64,000 bases of DNA, from positions 395,078 to 459,077 of the forward strand of contig NZ_JACHXP010000001.1 in the NCBI RefSeq assembly GCF_014192215.1, given 5' to 3'. This document shows, one piece after another, positions 19,360 to 28,498 of the stretch. Source of the stretch: Halomonas cerina. Its GTDB lineage: Bacteria > Pseudomonadota > Gammaproteobacteria > Pseudomonadales > Halomonadaceae. The translations under genes and the position numbers were made by a program. The notes below the pieces were generated by a model. The model saw only the letters and a list, made by a program, of their open reading frames with translations, was not told the DNA's origin and did not search any database. The first letter of the stretch is position 1. Each line of letters starts with the position of its first letter.

Positions 19360-21141
19360 TTACTCGCTGGGGCTTTCTGCCTTGGCCTTCTGACGCAGGC
19401 GGATGTTGAGCTCCTTGAGTTGCTCGGCACTCACCTCGCTCGGCGCCTCGGTCATCAGGCAGGCAGCACTCTGGGTCTTGGGGAAGGCGATCACCTCGCG
19501 GATGGTCTTCGCGCCGCTCATCAGCATCACCAGGCGGTCGAGCCCGAAGGCCAGGCCGCCATGGGGAGGCGCGCCGTACTGCAGGGCATCGAGCAAAAAG
19601 CCGAACTTCTCGTGCGCCTCCGCCTCGCCGATGCCGAGCACCTCGAGCACCGCGCTCTGCATGGCGCGATCGTGGATACGGATCGAGCCACCACCCAGCT
19701 CGGTGCCGTTGAGCACCATGTCGTAGGCCCGAGACAGCGCCACCACAGGGTTGGCCTTGAGGGTCTCCACGTCGCAGGCGGGGGCGGTGAAGGGATGGTG
19801 AAGGGCCTGCATCCGGGCGCTGCCGTCATCCTCGAACATCGGGAAGTCCACCACCCACAGCGGGGCCCAGTCCCGGGTGTAGAGGTTGAGATCCTCGCCA
19901 AGTTTCACGCGCAGGGCGCCGAGCGACTCGTTGACGACGCGGGCCTTGTCGGCACCGAAGAAGATGAGATCACCATCCTCAGCCCCGATGCGATCGAGGA
20001 GCGGCTCGATCACGTTTTCCATGAACTTGACGATCGGTGACTGCAGCCCTTCGAGGCCCTTGGCACGCTCGTTGACCTTGATCCAGGCCAGCCCCTTGGC
20101 GCCGTAGATACCGACGAATCGGGTGTAGTCGTCGATCGCCTTGCGCGACAGACCGGCGCCGCCCGGCACCTTGAGGGCCGCCACGCGGCCATCGTCGGCC
20201 GTGGCGGGTCCGGAGAACACCTTGAAGTCCACCTGAGCCATCAGGTCGTCGACATCGGTGAGTATCAGCGGAATGCGCAGGTCCGGCTTGTCGGAGCCGT
20301 AGCGGCTCATCGCCTCCTCCCAGCTCATGCGCGGGAAGACCGGCAGCTCGACATCGAGCACCTCCTGGAACAGCTGACGCACCATCGCCTCGGTGATGCC
20401 CATGATGTCATCCTCGGTGACGAAGGACGCCTCGAGGTCGATCTGGGTAAACTCCGGCTGGCGATCGGCACGCAGGTCCTCGTCCCGGAAGCACTTGGCG
20501 ATCTGATAGTAGCGGTCGAAGCCAGACACCATCAGCAGCTGCTTGAACAGCTGCGGCGACTGCGGCAGGGCGAAGAAGCTGCCTGGATGGGTGCGGCTCG
20601 GCACCAGGTAGTCACGCGCGCCTTCGGGAGTGGCCCGGGTGAGGACGGGAGTCTCGATGTCGAGAAAGCCTTGCCCCTCGAGGAAGGCCCGCACGCTGTG
20701 GGAGATGCGCGAGCGCAGGCGCAGCTTCTCGATCATCTCCGGGCGGCGCAGGTCGATATAACGGTGCTTGAGGCGCACTTCCTCACCGACCTTCCCATGC
20801 TCATCGAGTTGGAAGGGGGGGGTGGCGGCAGTATTGAGCACCTCGACATCGCTGGCCAGCACCTCGATCAGGCCGGTGGGCATCTTGGGATTCTGGGTGC
20901 CTTCCGGGCGCAGCCTGACGCGGCCGACGATGCGTAGCACATACTCGCTGCGGGAGCTGTCCGCGTTCGCGAAGGCCTCGGCGGTATCGGGATCTACCAC
21001 GACCTGGGCGATACCGTCGCGGTCGCGCATGTCGAGAAAGATCACCCCCCCATGGTCACGGCGGCGATGTACCCAGCCGCACAGGGTGACCGTCTGGTCC
21101 ACCAGGGTCTCGTTCAGCTGGCCGCAATAATGGCTGCGCAT
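19360..21141 (-). CDS. aspS: Aspartyl-tRNA synthetase
   Basis: Class II synthetase, 593 residues (E. coli 590). The start at 21141 ([18 protein letters not shown]) is the family N-terminus. The anticodon-binding OB fold (~1-105) has the [20 protein letters not shown] motif. The catalytic core has motif 2 ([19 protein letters not shown]) and motif 3 ([12 protein letters not shown]). The bacterial GAD insertion is ~285-425. The Gly/Ala pattern at the anticodon domain does not let me separate discriminating from non-discriminating type with confidence. It follows fmdB by 49 bases. Confidence 0.98.
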   Translation of the reverse strand: MRSHYCGQLNETLVDQTVTLCGWVHRRRDHGGVIFLDMRDRDGIAQVVVDPDTAEAFANADSSRSEYVLRIVGRVRLRPEGTQNPKMPTGLIEVLASDVEVLNTAATPPFQLDEHGKVGEEVRLKHRYIDLRRPEMIEKLRLRSRISHSVRAFLEGQGFLDIETPVLTRATPEGARDYLVPSRTHPGSFFALPQSPQLFKQLLMVSGFDRYYQIAKCFRDEDLRADRQPEFTQIDLEASFVTEDDIMGITEAMVRQLFQEVLDVELPVFPRMSWEEAMSRYGSDKPDLRIPLILTDVDDLMAQVDFKVFSGPATADDGRVAALKVPGGAGLSRKAIDDYTRFVGIYGAKGLAWIKVNERAKGLEGLQSPIVKFMENVIEPLLDRIGAEDGDLIFFGADKARVVNESLGALRVKLGEDLNLYTRDWAPLWVVDFPMFEDDGSARMQALHHPFTAPACDVETLKANPVVALSRAYDMVLNGTELGGGSIRIHDRAMQSAVLEVLGIGEAEAHEKFGFLLDALQYGAPPHGGLAFGLDRLVMLMSGAKTIREVIAFPKTQSAACLMTEAPSEVSAEQLKELNIRLRQKAKAESPSE

Positions 21142-21190
21142 GTCGTGTCCTGTTCTGTTGCGTGAAATGGTAAAAGGCAGCGTGGGCGGC

Positions 21191-21457
21191 TCAGGCCGCC
21201 GTCCCGTTCTTGCTCGACGGCGTGGCGGACTTGCCTCCCGCATCATCACTGCCGCCGACCAGATTCTTCTTGCTGCCGGTCTTGAAATCGGTCTCGTACC
21301 AGCCACCGCCAGACAGACGGAAGCCGGCGGCGGATACCAGGCGGCCGAGTTCGGAGCGCTCACAGGCGGGACAATCGGTCAGCGGTGCCGCGCTGAGCCG
21401 CTGCAGCTTCTCCAGACGGTGGCCACAGGCCTTGCACTCGTATTCATAGATGGGCAT
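21191..21457 (-). CDS. FmdB-family zinc-ribbon protein
   Basis: Small 88-residue protein starting [19 protein letters not shown], with a zinc ribbon formed by Cys8, Cys11, Cys29 and Cys32 (ECKAC, DCPAC) and a low-complexity polar tail. The function of the family is not settled. It is commonly the gene before aspS in gammaproteobacteria, as here. The longer in-frame start at 21493 is rejected because a GGGGAGAG site precedes the Met at 21457. Confidence 0.92.
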   Translation of the reverse strand: MPIYEYECKACGHRLEKLQRLSAAPLTDCPACERSELGRLVSAAGFRLSGGGWYETDFKTGSKKNLVGGSDDAGGKSATPSSKNGTAA

Positions 21458-21542
21458 GGTCTTCTCTCCCCGAAACGACAAACCCCAAGGCATGCGACGA
21501 TCGGCAGGGCCGACCGTCGCGCCACGTGTTCTGCGATGGCGT

Positions 21543-21571
21543 TATATAAGGCCGGCCCACACGCTTTCCAA
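21543..21571 (-). promoter_or_regulatory. Predicted promoter of fmdB-aspS
   Basis: Minus-strand TTGGAA (21571-21566), a 17-base spacer, then TATATA (21548-21543), about 85 bases upstream of the fmdB start. It is one of the few AT-rich spots in the region. Confidence 0.5.
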
Positions 21572-21671
21572 GCCTGCCGTGAAAGCCCGCTATTATAGCC
21601 TGTCGAGCCGGGCCAGGCCCAGCCCTGCTACCCTGTCCTCAGTCCCGTATCGCTTCAACAAGGAATTACGC

Positions 21672-22607
21672 ATGAAAGCCGTCCTCCTGGATGCTGCCAG
21701 CCTCGGTCCCGGTATTGACCTTGCCCCGATCCGCCAGCGGGTGGATACCCTGGAGGTTCATGACGTCACCACTCGCGAGCAGGCGACTGGGCGCCTGGCG
21801 GGCGCCGAGGTGGCCATCGTCAACAAGGTGGTGCTCGATGCGCCGACCCTGGAAGCCTTGCCCGACCTGAAGCAGATCTGCGTGCTGGCCACCGGCACCA
21901 ACAACATCGACATGACCACCGCCGACCGCCTGGGGATCCGGATCGACAACGTCACCGGCTATGGGACGGCAAGCGTCGCCCAGCACACTTTGATGCTGAT
22001 GCTGGCCCTGGCCACCCGATTGCCCTGCTACCAGCGTGATGTGGCGCAAGGACGCTGGAGAGAGAGTCGTTTCTTTTGCCTGATGGATCACCCCATCCTG
22101 CAGCTCGAGGGCAAGCATCTGGTGATCGTCGGCCAGGGGGAGCTCGGGACTCGAGTCGGACAACTGGCCGAGGCTTTCGGGATGCGTGTCAGTTTCACCG
22201 CACGTCCCGGCAACGAGGCGCAGGATACCCGCCCCGGGCTACGCGAGCTGGCCCCGCAGGCCGATGTGATCAGCCTGCACTGTCCACTCACCGAGGCCAC
22301 CCATCACTTGGTCGACAATGAGCTTTTGACCTCGTTTCGCTCCGATACTCTACTGATCAACTGCGCCCGCGGAGGGGTCATCGACGAAGTGGCCGCCCTG
22401 GACGCGCTACGCGCCGGCCACCTGGGTGGTTTTGGTGTCGATGTCCTGCCAGTGGAACCTCCCCGTGACGGCCACCCCCTGCTCGAGGCCTTGTCGGAGG
22501 CCTTGAACCTGATTGTCACGCCGCATAGTGCCTGGATCACTCCTGAGGCACGGCAAAAAATCATCAGCTTAACGGCTGATAATCTCGATGCTTTTCTTAT
22601 GCGCTGA
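21672..22607 (+). CDS. D-isomer-specific 2-hydroxyacid dehydrogenase (glycerate/hydroxypyruvate reductase type)
   Basis: NAD(P)-dependent oxidoreductase of 311 residues. The start at 21672 has AAGGAA 8 bases upstream. Catalytic elements in order: ATGTNNID, the nucleotide loop VGQGELGTRVG, LHCPLT, the Arg in INCARGGV, the Glu in DVLPVEPP and the His in TPHSAW. The closest remembered type is the HprA-like glycerate/hydroxypyruvate dehydrogenases, but substrate assignment in this superfamily from sequence alone is unreliable. Single gene, divergent from fmdB-aspS; a TATTATAG sequence at 21591-21598 may belong to its promoter. Confidence 0.88.
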   Translation: MKAVLLDAASLGPGIDLAPIRQRVDTLEVHDVTTREQATGRLAGAEVAIVNKVVLDAPTLEALPDLKQICVLATGTNNIDMTTADRLGIRIDNVTGYGTASVAQHTLMLMLALATRLPCYQRDVAQGRWRESRFFCLMDHPILQLEGKHLVIVGQGELGTRVGQLAEAFGMRVSFTARPGNEAQDTRPGLRELAPQADVISLHCPLTEATHHLVDNELLTSFRSDTLLINCARGGVIDEVAALDALRAGHLGGFGVDVLPVEPPRDGHPLLEALSEALNLIVTPHSAWITPEARQKIISLTADNLDAFLMR

Positions 22608-22630
22608 GTTCTTGGAAGAATTTAATTGGT

Positions 22631-22663
22631 TGTGAGTTGATAAAATAGATAACGGTATAAAAA
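22631..22663 (+). promoter_or_regulatory. AT-rich upstream region with shared 17-base motif (copy 1)
   Basis: TGTGA, GTTG, seven bases, then AGATAACGGTATAAAAA (22647-22663), 88 bases upstream of the ribokinase start. The last 17 bases recur exactly at 32724-32740 before an unrelated gene. TATAAA would serve as a -10 element. No good -35 hexamer sits 16-18 bases upstream, so an activator or an alternative sigma factor may be involved. Confidence 0.5.
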
Positions 22664-22750
22664 TCCTCTATCCAGCCCCAGCCTTGCGCCCGGCCGGGAG
22701 GGTCGCTACTTTCGAGCGTAGCGTCCTGCCACCCGAGAGCCCGTGGTCCC

Positions 22751-23659
22751 ATGCTCTACAACTTCGGATCCATCAACCTTGACCACGTCTACCGGGTACC
22801 CCACCTGGTACGCCCCGGTGAGACGCTGGCCAGCCATGACTACCGGGTGGGCCTCGGCGGCAAGGGAGCCAACCAGTCGCTGGCCATGGCGAGAGCCGGC
22901 GGTCACCTCGCTCACTGGGGACGCCTGGGCCGGCAAGATGCCTGGGTCCGTGACATGCTGGCTCACGCCGGCGTGGACACTGCCCCGATCGAGCTGGTCG
23001 ACGAGCCGAGCGGTCACGCCATCATCCAGGTGGATGACCAGGGTGAGAACGCCATCCTCCTCTTCCCCGGGGCCAATCATGGCGTCCGGGAGCCCACCCT
23101 CGAGCAGTGGCTCACCAGCGCCCAGCCCGGCGACTGGTTGCTGGCCCAGAACGAGTGTAATGCCCTGCCATGCCTGCTCGAACGGGCGCGCGACCAGGGG
23201 CTTCGCATCGCCCTCAATCCGGCCCCGATGACACCGGCTGTCGCTACCTTGCCCCTGGCGGCCTGCGAACTGCTGTTCGTCAATCGCGGCGAGGCGGCAC
23301 AGCTCGTCGGCCTCGCCGAGCACGGCCCCGCCGAAGCCCTGCTGGATGCCCTGGCGCGGCGACTGCCCGATACCGGGACCCTGCTGACCCTGGGCCGCGA
23401 AGGGGCATGGTTCCAGGGCCCAGAAGATCGTCTCTTCCAGCCCCCGCTCCCTGTGGCGGCCGTGGACACGACGGCCGCCGGTGACACCTTCATCGGCTAC
23501 TACCTGGCCGCCCTTCAGGCCGGGTTAGCGGTCCGCGACTGCCTGGTCCGCGCATCCACCGCCGCGGCCCTCGCGGTCACCCGCTCCGGGGCCGCCGACA
23601 GTATTCCCACGCTCGCCGAGGTGGAGCGCGCCTTGCACGACGCCCCGGCCACCCTTTGA
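22751..23659 (+). CDS. rbsK: PfkB-family sugar kinase, probable ribokinase
   Basis: 302 residues. PfkB signatures are clear: GLGGKGANQSLAMARAG (substrate-binding glycine loop, ~34-50) and DTTAAGDTFIGYY, with the catalytic Asp near residue 250. The opening SINLDHVYRVPHLVRPGET is ribokinase-like. The ribosome site before ATG 22751 is weak. The stop is followed within 23 bases by a nucleoside hydrolase, and the pair makes sense as nucleoside salvage: hydrolysis to base plus ribose, then ribose phosphorylation. No sugar or nucleoside transporter lies beside them. Confidence 0.85.
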   Translation: MLYNFGSINLDHVYRVPHLVRPGETLASHDYRVGLGGKGANQSLAMARAGGHLAHWGRLGRQDAWVRDMLAHAGVDTAPIELVDEPSGHAIIQVDDQGENAILLFPGANHGVREPTLEQWLTSAQPGDWLLAQNECNALPCLLERARDQGLRIALNPAPMTPAVATLPLAACELLFVNRGEAAQLVGLAEHGPAEALLDALARRLPDTGTLLTLGREGAWFQGPEDRLFQPPLPVAAVDTTAAGDTFIGYYLAALQAGLAVRDCLVRASTAAALAVTRSGAADSIPTLAEVERALHDAPATL

Positions 23660-23682
23660 CCAAAACCGACGAGGAGTCCCGC

Positions 23683-24624
23683 GTGTCCCACCCGATCATC
23701 TTCGACACCGACCCCGGCGTGGACGATGCCCAGGCCATCGCCATCGCCTTGCGTCACCCCGACATCGAGCTGCTGGGCCTGACCACCACCTATGGCAATG
23801 TGGATGTCGAGACGGCCACCCACAACGCCCTGCTGCTCGCCCAGCTGGCCGGCCGGGAGATTCCTGTGGCCCAGGGTGCCGCCGCGCCGCTGGTCAAGGC
23901 GCGTCACCCGCCTCCTGCCCACATCCACGGGACCAACGGCCTGGGCGATATCGCGCTGCCCGAGGTCAAGGGTAAGGCCGAGGCCAGGAGTGCGCCGCAG
24001 TTTATCGTCGACACTGTGAACGCCCGCCCCGGGGAGGTGACCCTGGTCGCCGTGGGCCCGGTGGGCAACCTGGCGGCGGCCCTCCAGCTCGACCCGGGCA
24101 TCACCACCAGGGTGAAACGAGTGGTGATCATGGGCGGTTCCATCCGTGAAGGGGGGAACGTCACGCCGGTGGCCGAGGCCAACATGTTCAACGACCCGGA
24201 TGCCGCCGCCCGGGTGCTCACGGCGGGCTGGCCACTGACCCTCGTGGGGCTGGACGTGACCCATCGCTGCGTGCTCACCGAGAGCCACATGGTGCGCATC
24301 CAGGCGGGTCAGGGGGCACTTGGCGAAGTGCTCGCCGGCAGCTACGCCTTCTATCGCGACTTCTACCGCGAGTTCCTGGGCATCGATGGCTGCTGCCCCC
24401 ATGACAGCTGCGCCCTGGCCTGGCTGCTGGTGCCCGAGCTCTTCACCACCGCCCGTGGGCATCTCACCGTGGCGACCTCCGGCGATGCCGAAGGCCAGAC
24501 CCTCTTCGCCCCGGAGGGACGCGGCTTCATCGAGGCGCGCTGGTCTCGCACGCCCCTCGTGGAGGTGTGCCTGGGGGTAGATGGCGAGGCGGTGAGCGAC
24601 TGGATCGCCGCCACCCTAAGCTAG
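23683..24624 (+). CDS. Inosine-uridine preferring nucleoside hydrolase family protein
   Basis: 313 residues from a GTG at 23683, chosen because GAGGAG lies 7 bases upstream; a TTG 27 bases earlier overlaps the kinase stop. The calcium-binding DTDPGVDD (residues 8-15) defines the family. TTYGNVDVETATHNAL, IMGGSIREGGNVTPVAEANMF (split over the active site) and HDSCALAWLL also fit. It likely cleaves ribonucleosides to base and ribose, supplying the kinase encoded upstream. Its TAG stop is shared base-for-base with the convergent acylphosphatase stop through the palindrome CTAG. Confidence 0.9.
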   Translation: MSHPIIFDTDPGVDDAQAIAIALRHPDIELLGLTTTYGNVDVETATHNALLLAQLAGREIPVAQGAAAPLVKARHPPPAHIHGTNGLGDIALPEVKGKAEARSAPQFIVDTVNARPGEVTLVAVGPVGNLAAALQLDPGITTRVKRVVIMGGSIREGGNVTPVAEANMFNDPDAAARVLTAGWPLTLVGLDVTHRCVLTESHMVRIQAGQGALGEVLAGSYAFYRDFYREFLGIDGCCPHDSCALAWLLVPELFTTARGHLTVATSGDAEGQTLFAPEGRGFIEARWSRTPLVEVCLGVDGEAVSDWIAATLS

Positions 24625-24896
24625 CCAATGTGGAAGTCGTCCGGCTCATGCATCTCGACGACCTCGAGTTCCACATGGGTGACCTGGGCCCCCGGGGGGC
24701 CCTTCCAGAGCCATTCACCGAGGTCGCGCACCGCATCACGCCGCCCGCACATCAGTACCTCGACACGCCCGTCAGGCAGATTGATGGCATGGCCGGTGAT
24801 GCCGGCCTTCAGGGCCTGTTCCTGGGTCGCCCCGCGATACCACACCCCCTGTACCTTGCCGGTCACTAGCGCCTTCACGCAGCACTTGTCCTTCAT
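24621..24896 (-). CDS. Acylphosphatase
   Basis: Small cytoplasmic enzyme hydrolysing acyl phosphates, 91 residues. The catalytic Arg21 lies in GKVQGVWYRGATQ and the catalytic Asn39 in HAINLPDGRVEV, both in the standard ferredoxin-like fold. The N-terminal MKDKCCVKALVTG carries two adjacent Cys. Convergent with and overlapping the nucleoside hydrolase gene by 3 bases. Confidence 0.93.
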   Translation of the reverse strand: MKDKCCVKALVTGKVQGVWYRGATQEQALKAGITGHAINLPDGRVEVLMCGRRDAVRDLGEWLWKGPPGAQVTHVELEVVEMHEPDDFHIG

Positions 24897-25112
24897 CAGA
24901 CCGTCTCCTCCATGGCGGATCGGCGAATCTCCTTTCTACCAGTTCGACGACCGGCGACCAAGTGTACGCCGGGGGTTCCCGCCACCCTCGGGATGTTCTA
25001 GTCTCAAGGGGCACGACAGTCGATGTTTCGGCCACAAGCCGTCCCATCCTCACTATCCGACCTACCCGGTCGCTCACAAGCACAATAACCATCCTCACGA
25101 GGGAGAGATACC

Positions 25113-26156
25113 ATGCCGGTCTTCGACCATCCCGAGTACGACCACCACCAGCAAATCGTCTTCGGCGGCGACCCGTCGAGCGGCCTCAGGGCCATCATCG
25201 CCATCCACGACACCAGCCGCGGCCCGGCCCTCGGGGGCCTGCGCATCTATCCCTATGCCAGCGAGGCCGAGGCACTCACCGATGTACTGCGACTGTCTCG
25301 CGGCATGACCTACAAATCGGCCCTGGCGGACCTGCCGCTGGGGGGCGGCAAGGCGGTCATCATCGCCGACCCGCGCCGTGACAAGACTCCTGAGCTGCTG
25401 CGCGCCATGGGGCGACTGGTCGATGGCCTCGGCGGCGCCTATATCACTGCCGAGGATTCCGGCTCCAGCGAGGCTGACATGCAGGTGATCCGCGAGGTCA
25501 CCGAACACGTGGGGGGGCTAGGCCATGACGGCCGCTCCGGTGATCCTTCCCCCTTCACCGCCCTCGGGGTCTTCAGCGCTCTGAAGAGTGCCGTGCGCCA
25601 CGGCCTGGATCGGACGGACCTCGATGGGGTGCGCGTGGCCATTCAGGGCGTCGGCCATGTCGGCGCTCACTTGGCGCGCCACCTCCATGACGCCGGGGCC
25701 CGCCTGGTGCTCACCGATGTCGACGGCGTGGCCCTCGGCCGGCTGGCCGAGGAACTCGGCGCCGAGACCACCGCCCCCGAGGCCATCACCGAGGCCGACG
25801 TGGACGTCTTCGCCCCCTGTGCCATGGGCGCGGCCCTGACCCCAATGGTGTCCGACCGGCTCAAGGCCAGGGTGGTGTGCGGGGCCGCCAACAACCAGCT
25901 CGCCGCCCCCGGGGTAGCCGACCAGCTGAGGGCACGCGGCATTCTCTATACACCGGACTATGTGGCCAATGCCGGCGGCGTGATCGAGATCGCCTGGCAA
26001 CGGCGCGCCGACTATCGCCGGGAAGATGTCATGGCCCATATCGAGGGCATCGGTGCCACCGTCGACGAAATCTTCCGACGCGCCGATCGCGACGACCTGA
26101 GCCCGGCACTGGTAGCCGACGAGTTGGCCCGGGAGCGCTTCGGCTCCGCCCGGTGA
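25113..26156 (+). CDS. Leucine dehydrogenase-type amino acid dehydrogenase
   Basis: Glu/Leu/Phe/Val dehydrogenase family, 347 residues: oxidative deamination of a branched-chain (or other hydrophobic) amino acid with NAD. Residues Lys68 (RGMTYKSAL) and Lys80 (LPLGGGKAVI) match the substrate-binding and catalytic Lys of leucine dehydrogenases in position. GPALGGLR, AEDSGSS and the NAD loop IQGVGHVGAHLA are present. The length fits leucine rather than glutamate dehydrogenase (~430-450). A GAGGGAGAG site precedes the ATG. The 216-base gap upstream shows no clear promoter. Confidence 0.86.
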   Translation: MPVFDHPEYDHHQQIVFGGDPSSGLRAIIAIHDTSRGPALGGLRIYPYASEAEALTDVLRLSRGMTYKSALADLPLGGGKAVIIADPRRDKTPELLRAMGRLVDGLGGAYITAEDSGSSEADMQVIREVTEHVGGLGHDGRSGDPSPFTALGVFSALKSAVRHGLDRTDLDGVRVAIQGVGHVGAHLARHLHDAGARLVLTDVDGVALGRLAEELGAETTAPEAITEADVDVFAPCAMGAALTPMVSDRLKARVVCGAANNQLAAPGVADQLRARGILYTPDYVANAGGVIEIAWQRRADYRREDVMAHIEGIGATVDEIFRRADRDDLSPALVADELARERFGSAR

Positions 26157-26190
26157 GCCATCCCCCTCATGGAGGAGGGCGCGGCGGGCC

Positions 26191-27219
26191 TTAGCGCCCG
26201 TCTCGCCCTCCTCTCGGAACCGACTTCCCTGTCGCCTCGCCTTCTTCCCCACCTATCGCCTGACGGCCCCGCCGACGCCCCAGCAAGCGCCGGCGCGGTG
26301 CGGACGCCGCCGCGGGGTCATCGAGCAGCTCATGCCTGACCAGCACCGCCGTATTGCGCGGGATCACCTCTCGCCCCCTGGCCAGCAGGTGGCACTTGGT
26401 GAAGGCCGCCCCGAATAGGAGAATGAGGGAGCTATAGTAGACCCACAGCAGGACGACGACCACCGAGCCGGCGGCTCCATAGGTGGACGCCGTGGCGGTA
26501 TGGGCCAGATACAGGGCGATGGCCGACCGCCCCAGGGAAAAGAGCACCGCCGTGACCACGGCACCGACCAGCACATCGCGCCAGCCGAGCACCACGTCCG
26601 GCAATACCTTGAAGATGGTGGCGAAGAGCGCGGCGACCAGGGCCAGGGAGACCAGGAACTCGAGGACGGTGCTCAAAAGCCCCACGAACGGCAGCAGGCT
26701 GTCGGCAGCCTGCAAGATAGCCTGCAGGATGACACCGAGCACCAGGGAGACCACCAGGAGGCAACCGATGGCCAGTACCACAGTCAACGAGAGCACACGA
26801 TTCTTGACGAAGATCCACGCGCTGTTGCTGCTGGGCCGTGCCGCCACGCCCCAGAGGGTATTCAGCGAGAACTGCATCTGGGCGAAGACGGTGGTGGCCC
26901 CCACCAGCAGCGCCCCGATCCCTAGCAGGGTCGGCAGCAGCCCCGACTCCTCGATACGCGACTGATTGACGGCATTCTCCACTGCCCGAGCGGCCCCTTC
27001 GCCCATGGTGCCCTGGAGCTGGGCGACGATCTGCCCATGAGCGGCGTCCTCCCCGAGCACCACCCCGATCACCGTCACGGCGATGATCACCGTAGGGGCC
27101 AGCGAGAAAAGCGTATAGAAAGCCAGTGAGCCGGCATAGCTGAAGGCATTACGCTCGAGCCAGAGGGTCACGGCCCGGTGCGTCACGCCCCACCAGAACC
27201 TCAGGGTCTGCGTGATCAC
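26191..27219 (-). CDS. YihY/BrkB-family inner-membrane protein
   Basis: 342 residues with about six transmembrane helices (~30-55, ~95-115, ~140-170, ~180-205, ~215-240, ~250-275) and the family signatures FSYAGSLAFYTLFSLAPT, TTVFAQMQFSLNTLWGV and YGAAGSVVVVLLWVYYSS. The C-terminal ~60 residues are basic and cytoplasmic. Starts at GTG 27219 with GGGGAG 9 bases upstream. Once annotated as ribonuclease BN, but that assignment is obsolete; the function is unknown. Divergent from nadM. Confidence 0.9.
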   Translation of the reverse strand: MITQTLRFWWGVTHRAVTLWLERNAFSYAGSLAFYTLFSLAPTVIIAVTVIGVVLGEDAAHGQIVAQLQGTMGEGAARAVENAVNQSRIEESGLLPTLLGIGALLVGATTVFAQMQFSLNTLWGVAARPSSNSAWIFVKNRVLSLTVVLAIGCLLVVSLVLGVILQAILQAADSLLPFVGLLSTVLEFLVSLALVAALFATIFKVLPDVVLGWRDVLVGAVVTAVLFSLGRSAIALYLAHTATASTYGAAGSVVVVLLWVYYSSLILLFGAAFTKCHLLARGREVIPRNTAVLVRHELLDDPAAASAPRRRLLGRRRGRQAIGGEEGEATGKSVPRGGRDGR

Positions 27220-27294
27220 GTATGTGTTCTCCCCTACGTCCTAGTCATGGTGCCAGCATACTGACCCCCGGCCTGCCCTGCACGGCCGGGGAAA

Positions 27295-27323
27295 TTGCGA
27301 CTGTCGCGGGAGGTCACCATAAT
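27295..27323 (+). promoter_or_regulatory. Predicted sigma-70 promoter of the NadM-Nudix gene
   Basis: TTGCGA (27295-27300), exactly 17 bases, CATAAT (27318-27323); transcription would begin about 20 bases before the ATG. An 8-bp GC hairpin (27266-27273 with 27284-27291) lies just upstream in the divergent region. Confidence 0.6.
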
Positions 27324-27350
27324 GGGCGCTTTTCTGCCCGGAGCCCTGCC

Positions 27351-28445
27351 ATGTCCCCGATACCGGACGACGCACACCCGGCCTATGACTTCGACTGCCT
27401 GGTCTTCATCGGCCGTTTCCAGCCCCCGCACCTCGGGCACCTGGCGGTGATCCACGAGGCCCTCAAGCGTGCCCGCCAGGTCATCGTGCTGGTGGGCTCC
27501 GCCTGGCAGGCGCGATCGCTGCGCAATCCCTGGCGTTTCGAGGAGCGCCGGACGATGCTGCGCAGCGCCTTCGACGCCGGCGAGAACGAACGGCTGGCCA
27601 TCGTGCCGCTGCTCGATGCCCTTTACAACAACGATGTCTGGGTGCGTGACGTGCAGCGCAAGGTCCGCAACATCGCCGAGCCGAGCCATGCCCGTCTGCC
27701 ACGTATCGGCCTTATCGGCGCCAGCCGTGGCCAGTCAAGCTACTACCTGGCCCTGTTTCCCCAGTGGGAGTCGGTCAGCGTGCCGCTGGTGGACGGTATC
27801 TCCGCCAGCCAGATCCGCGAGCGGCTGTTCCGCTCCCCCGCTGCCGCCGGCGACTACCTGAGCACCGGGGCTGCCCACGACCTGCCACCGGGCGTGGTGG
27901 AGGCCATCAGACAGTTCTTCAGCGAGGAGCCCTACCAGCAGTTGGTCGAGGAACAGCGACTGCTGGACCAGTACCGGGACGCCTGGGCACAGGCCCCCTA
28001 CCCGCCCATCTTCGTCACGGTGAGTGCCGTGGTGGTGCAGTCGGGGCATATTCTGCTGGTACGCCGGACCGCGGCGCCGGGCAAGGGGCTCTATGCGCTA
28101 CCCGGCGGCTTCATCAATACCCACGAACGGCTGCTGGATGCCTGCCTGCGTGAGCTTCGCGAGCGGGTACGCCTCAAGGTGCCGGAGCCCGTGCTCAAGG
28201 GCTCCCTGCGGGGTCAGCGGCTGTTCGACGAGCCCCACCGCAGCTGGCGCGGCCGAACCCTCGCCGAGGCCTTCTACTTCGCCCTGCGCCCGGAGCAGCA
28301 GCTGCCGCCGCTCAAGCCGGTGAGGGGCGGTGACCATGCCCGCTGGGTTCCGCTGGCCGACTTGGAACCCGACGGCCTGTTCGAGGACCATTTCTTCATC
28401 ATCCAGAACTTCCTCGGCCTGCCAGCGGACTTCGGCGAGTCGTAA
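27351..28445 (+). CDS. Bifunctional nicotinamide-nucleotide adenylyltransferase / Nudix hydrolase
   Basis: 364 residues with two domains. The N-terminal ~1-190 is an NMN adenylyltransferase of the NadM type: GRFQPPHLGH at 21-30 with the HxGH motif, and ISASQIRERLF as the ISSTxxR equivalent. The C-terminal ~205-340 is a Nudix domain with GGFINTHERLLDACLRELRE. The final Glu of the Nudix REUxEE motif is Arg here (RELRER), so hydrolase activity may be reduced. The role is NAD synthesis or recycling from NMN; Nudix partners in this fusion act on ADP-ribose or related nucleotides. A GGAG site precedes the ATG. Confidence 0.9.
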   Translation: MSPIPDDAHPAYDFDCLVFIGRFQPPHLGHLAVIHEALKRARQVIVLVGSAWQARSLRNPWRFEERRTMLRSAFDAGENERLAIVPLLDALYNNDVWVRDVQRKVRNIAEPSHARLPRIGLIGASRGQSSYYLALFPQWESVSVPLVDGISASQIRERLFRSPAAAGDYLSTGAAHDLPPGVVEAIRQFFSEEPYQQLVEEQRLLDQYRDAWAQAPYPPIFVTVSAVVVQSGHILLVRRTAAPGKGLYALPGGFINTHERLLDACLRELRERVRLKVPEPVLKGSLRGQRLFDEPHRSWRGRTLAEAFYFALRPEQQLPPLKPVRGGDHARWVPLADLEPDGLFEDHFFIIQNFLGLPADFGES

Positions 28446-28498
28446 AAAGGCAGGGGTTGCCGTAGCGGCTGGCAAGCGCCGCAGGACATCACACGGGT

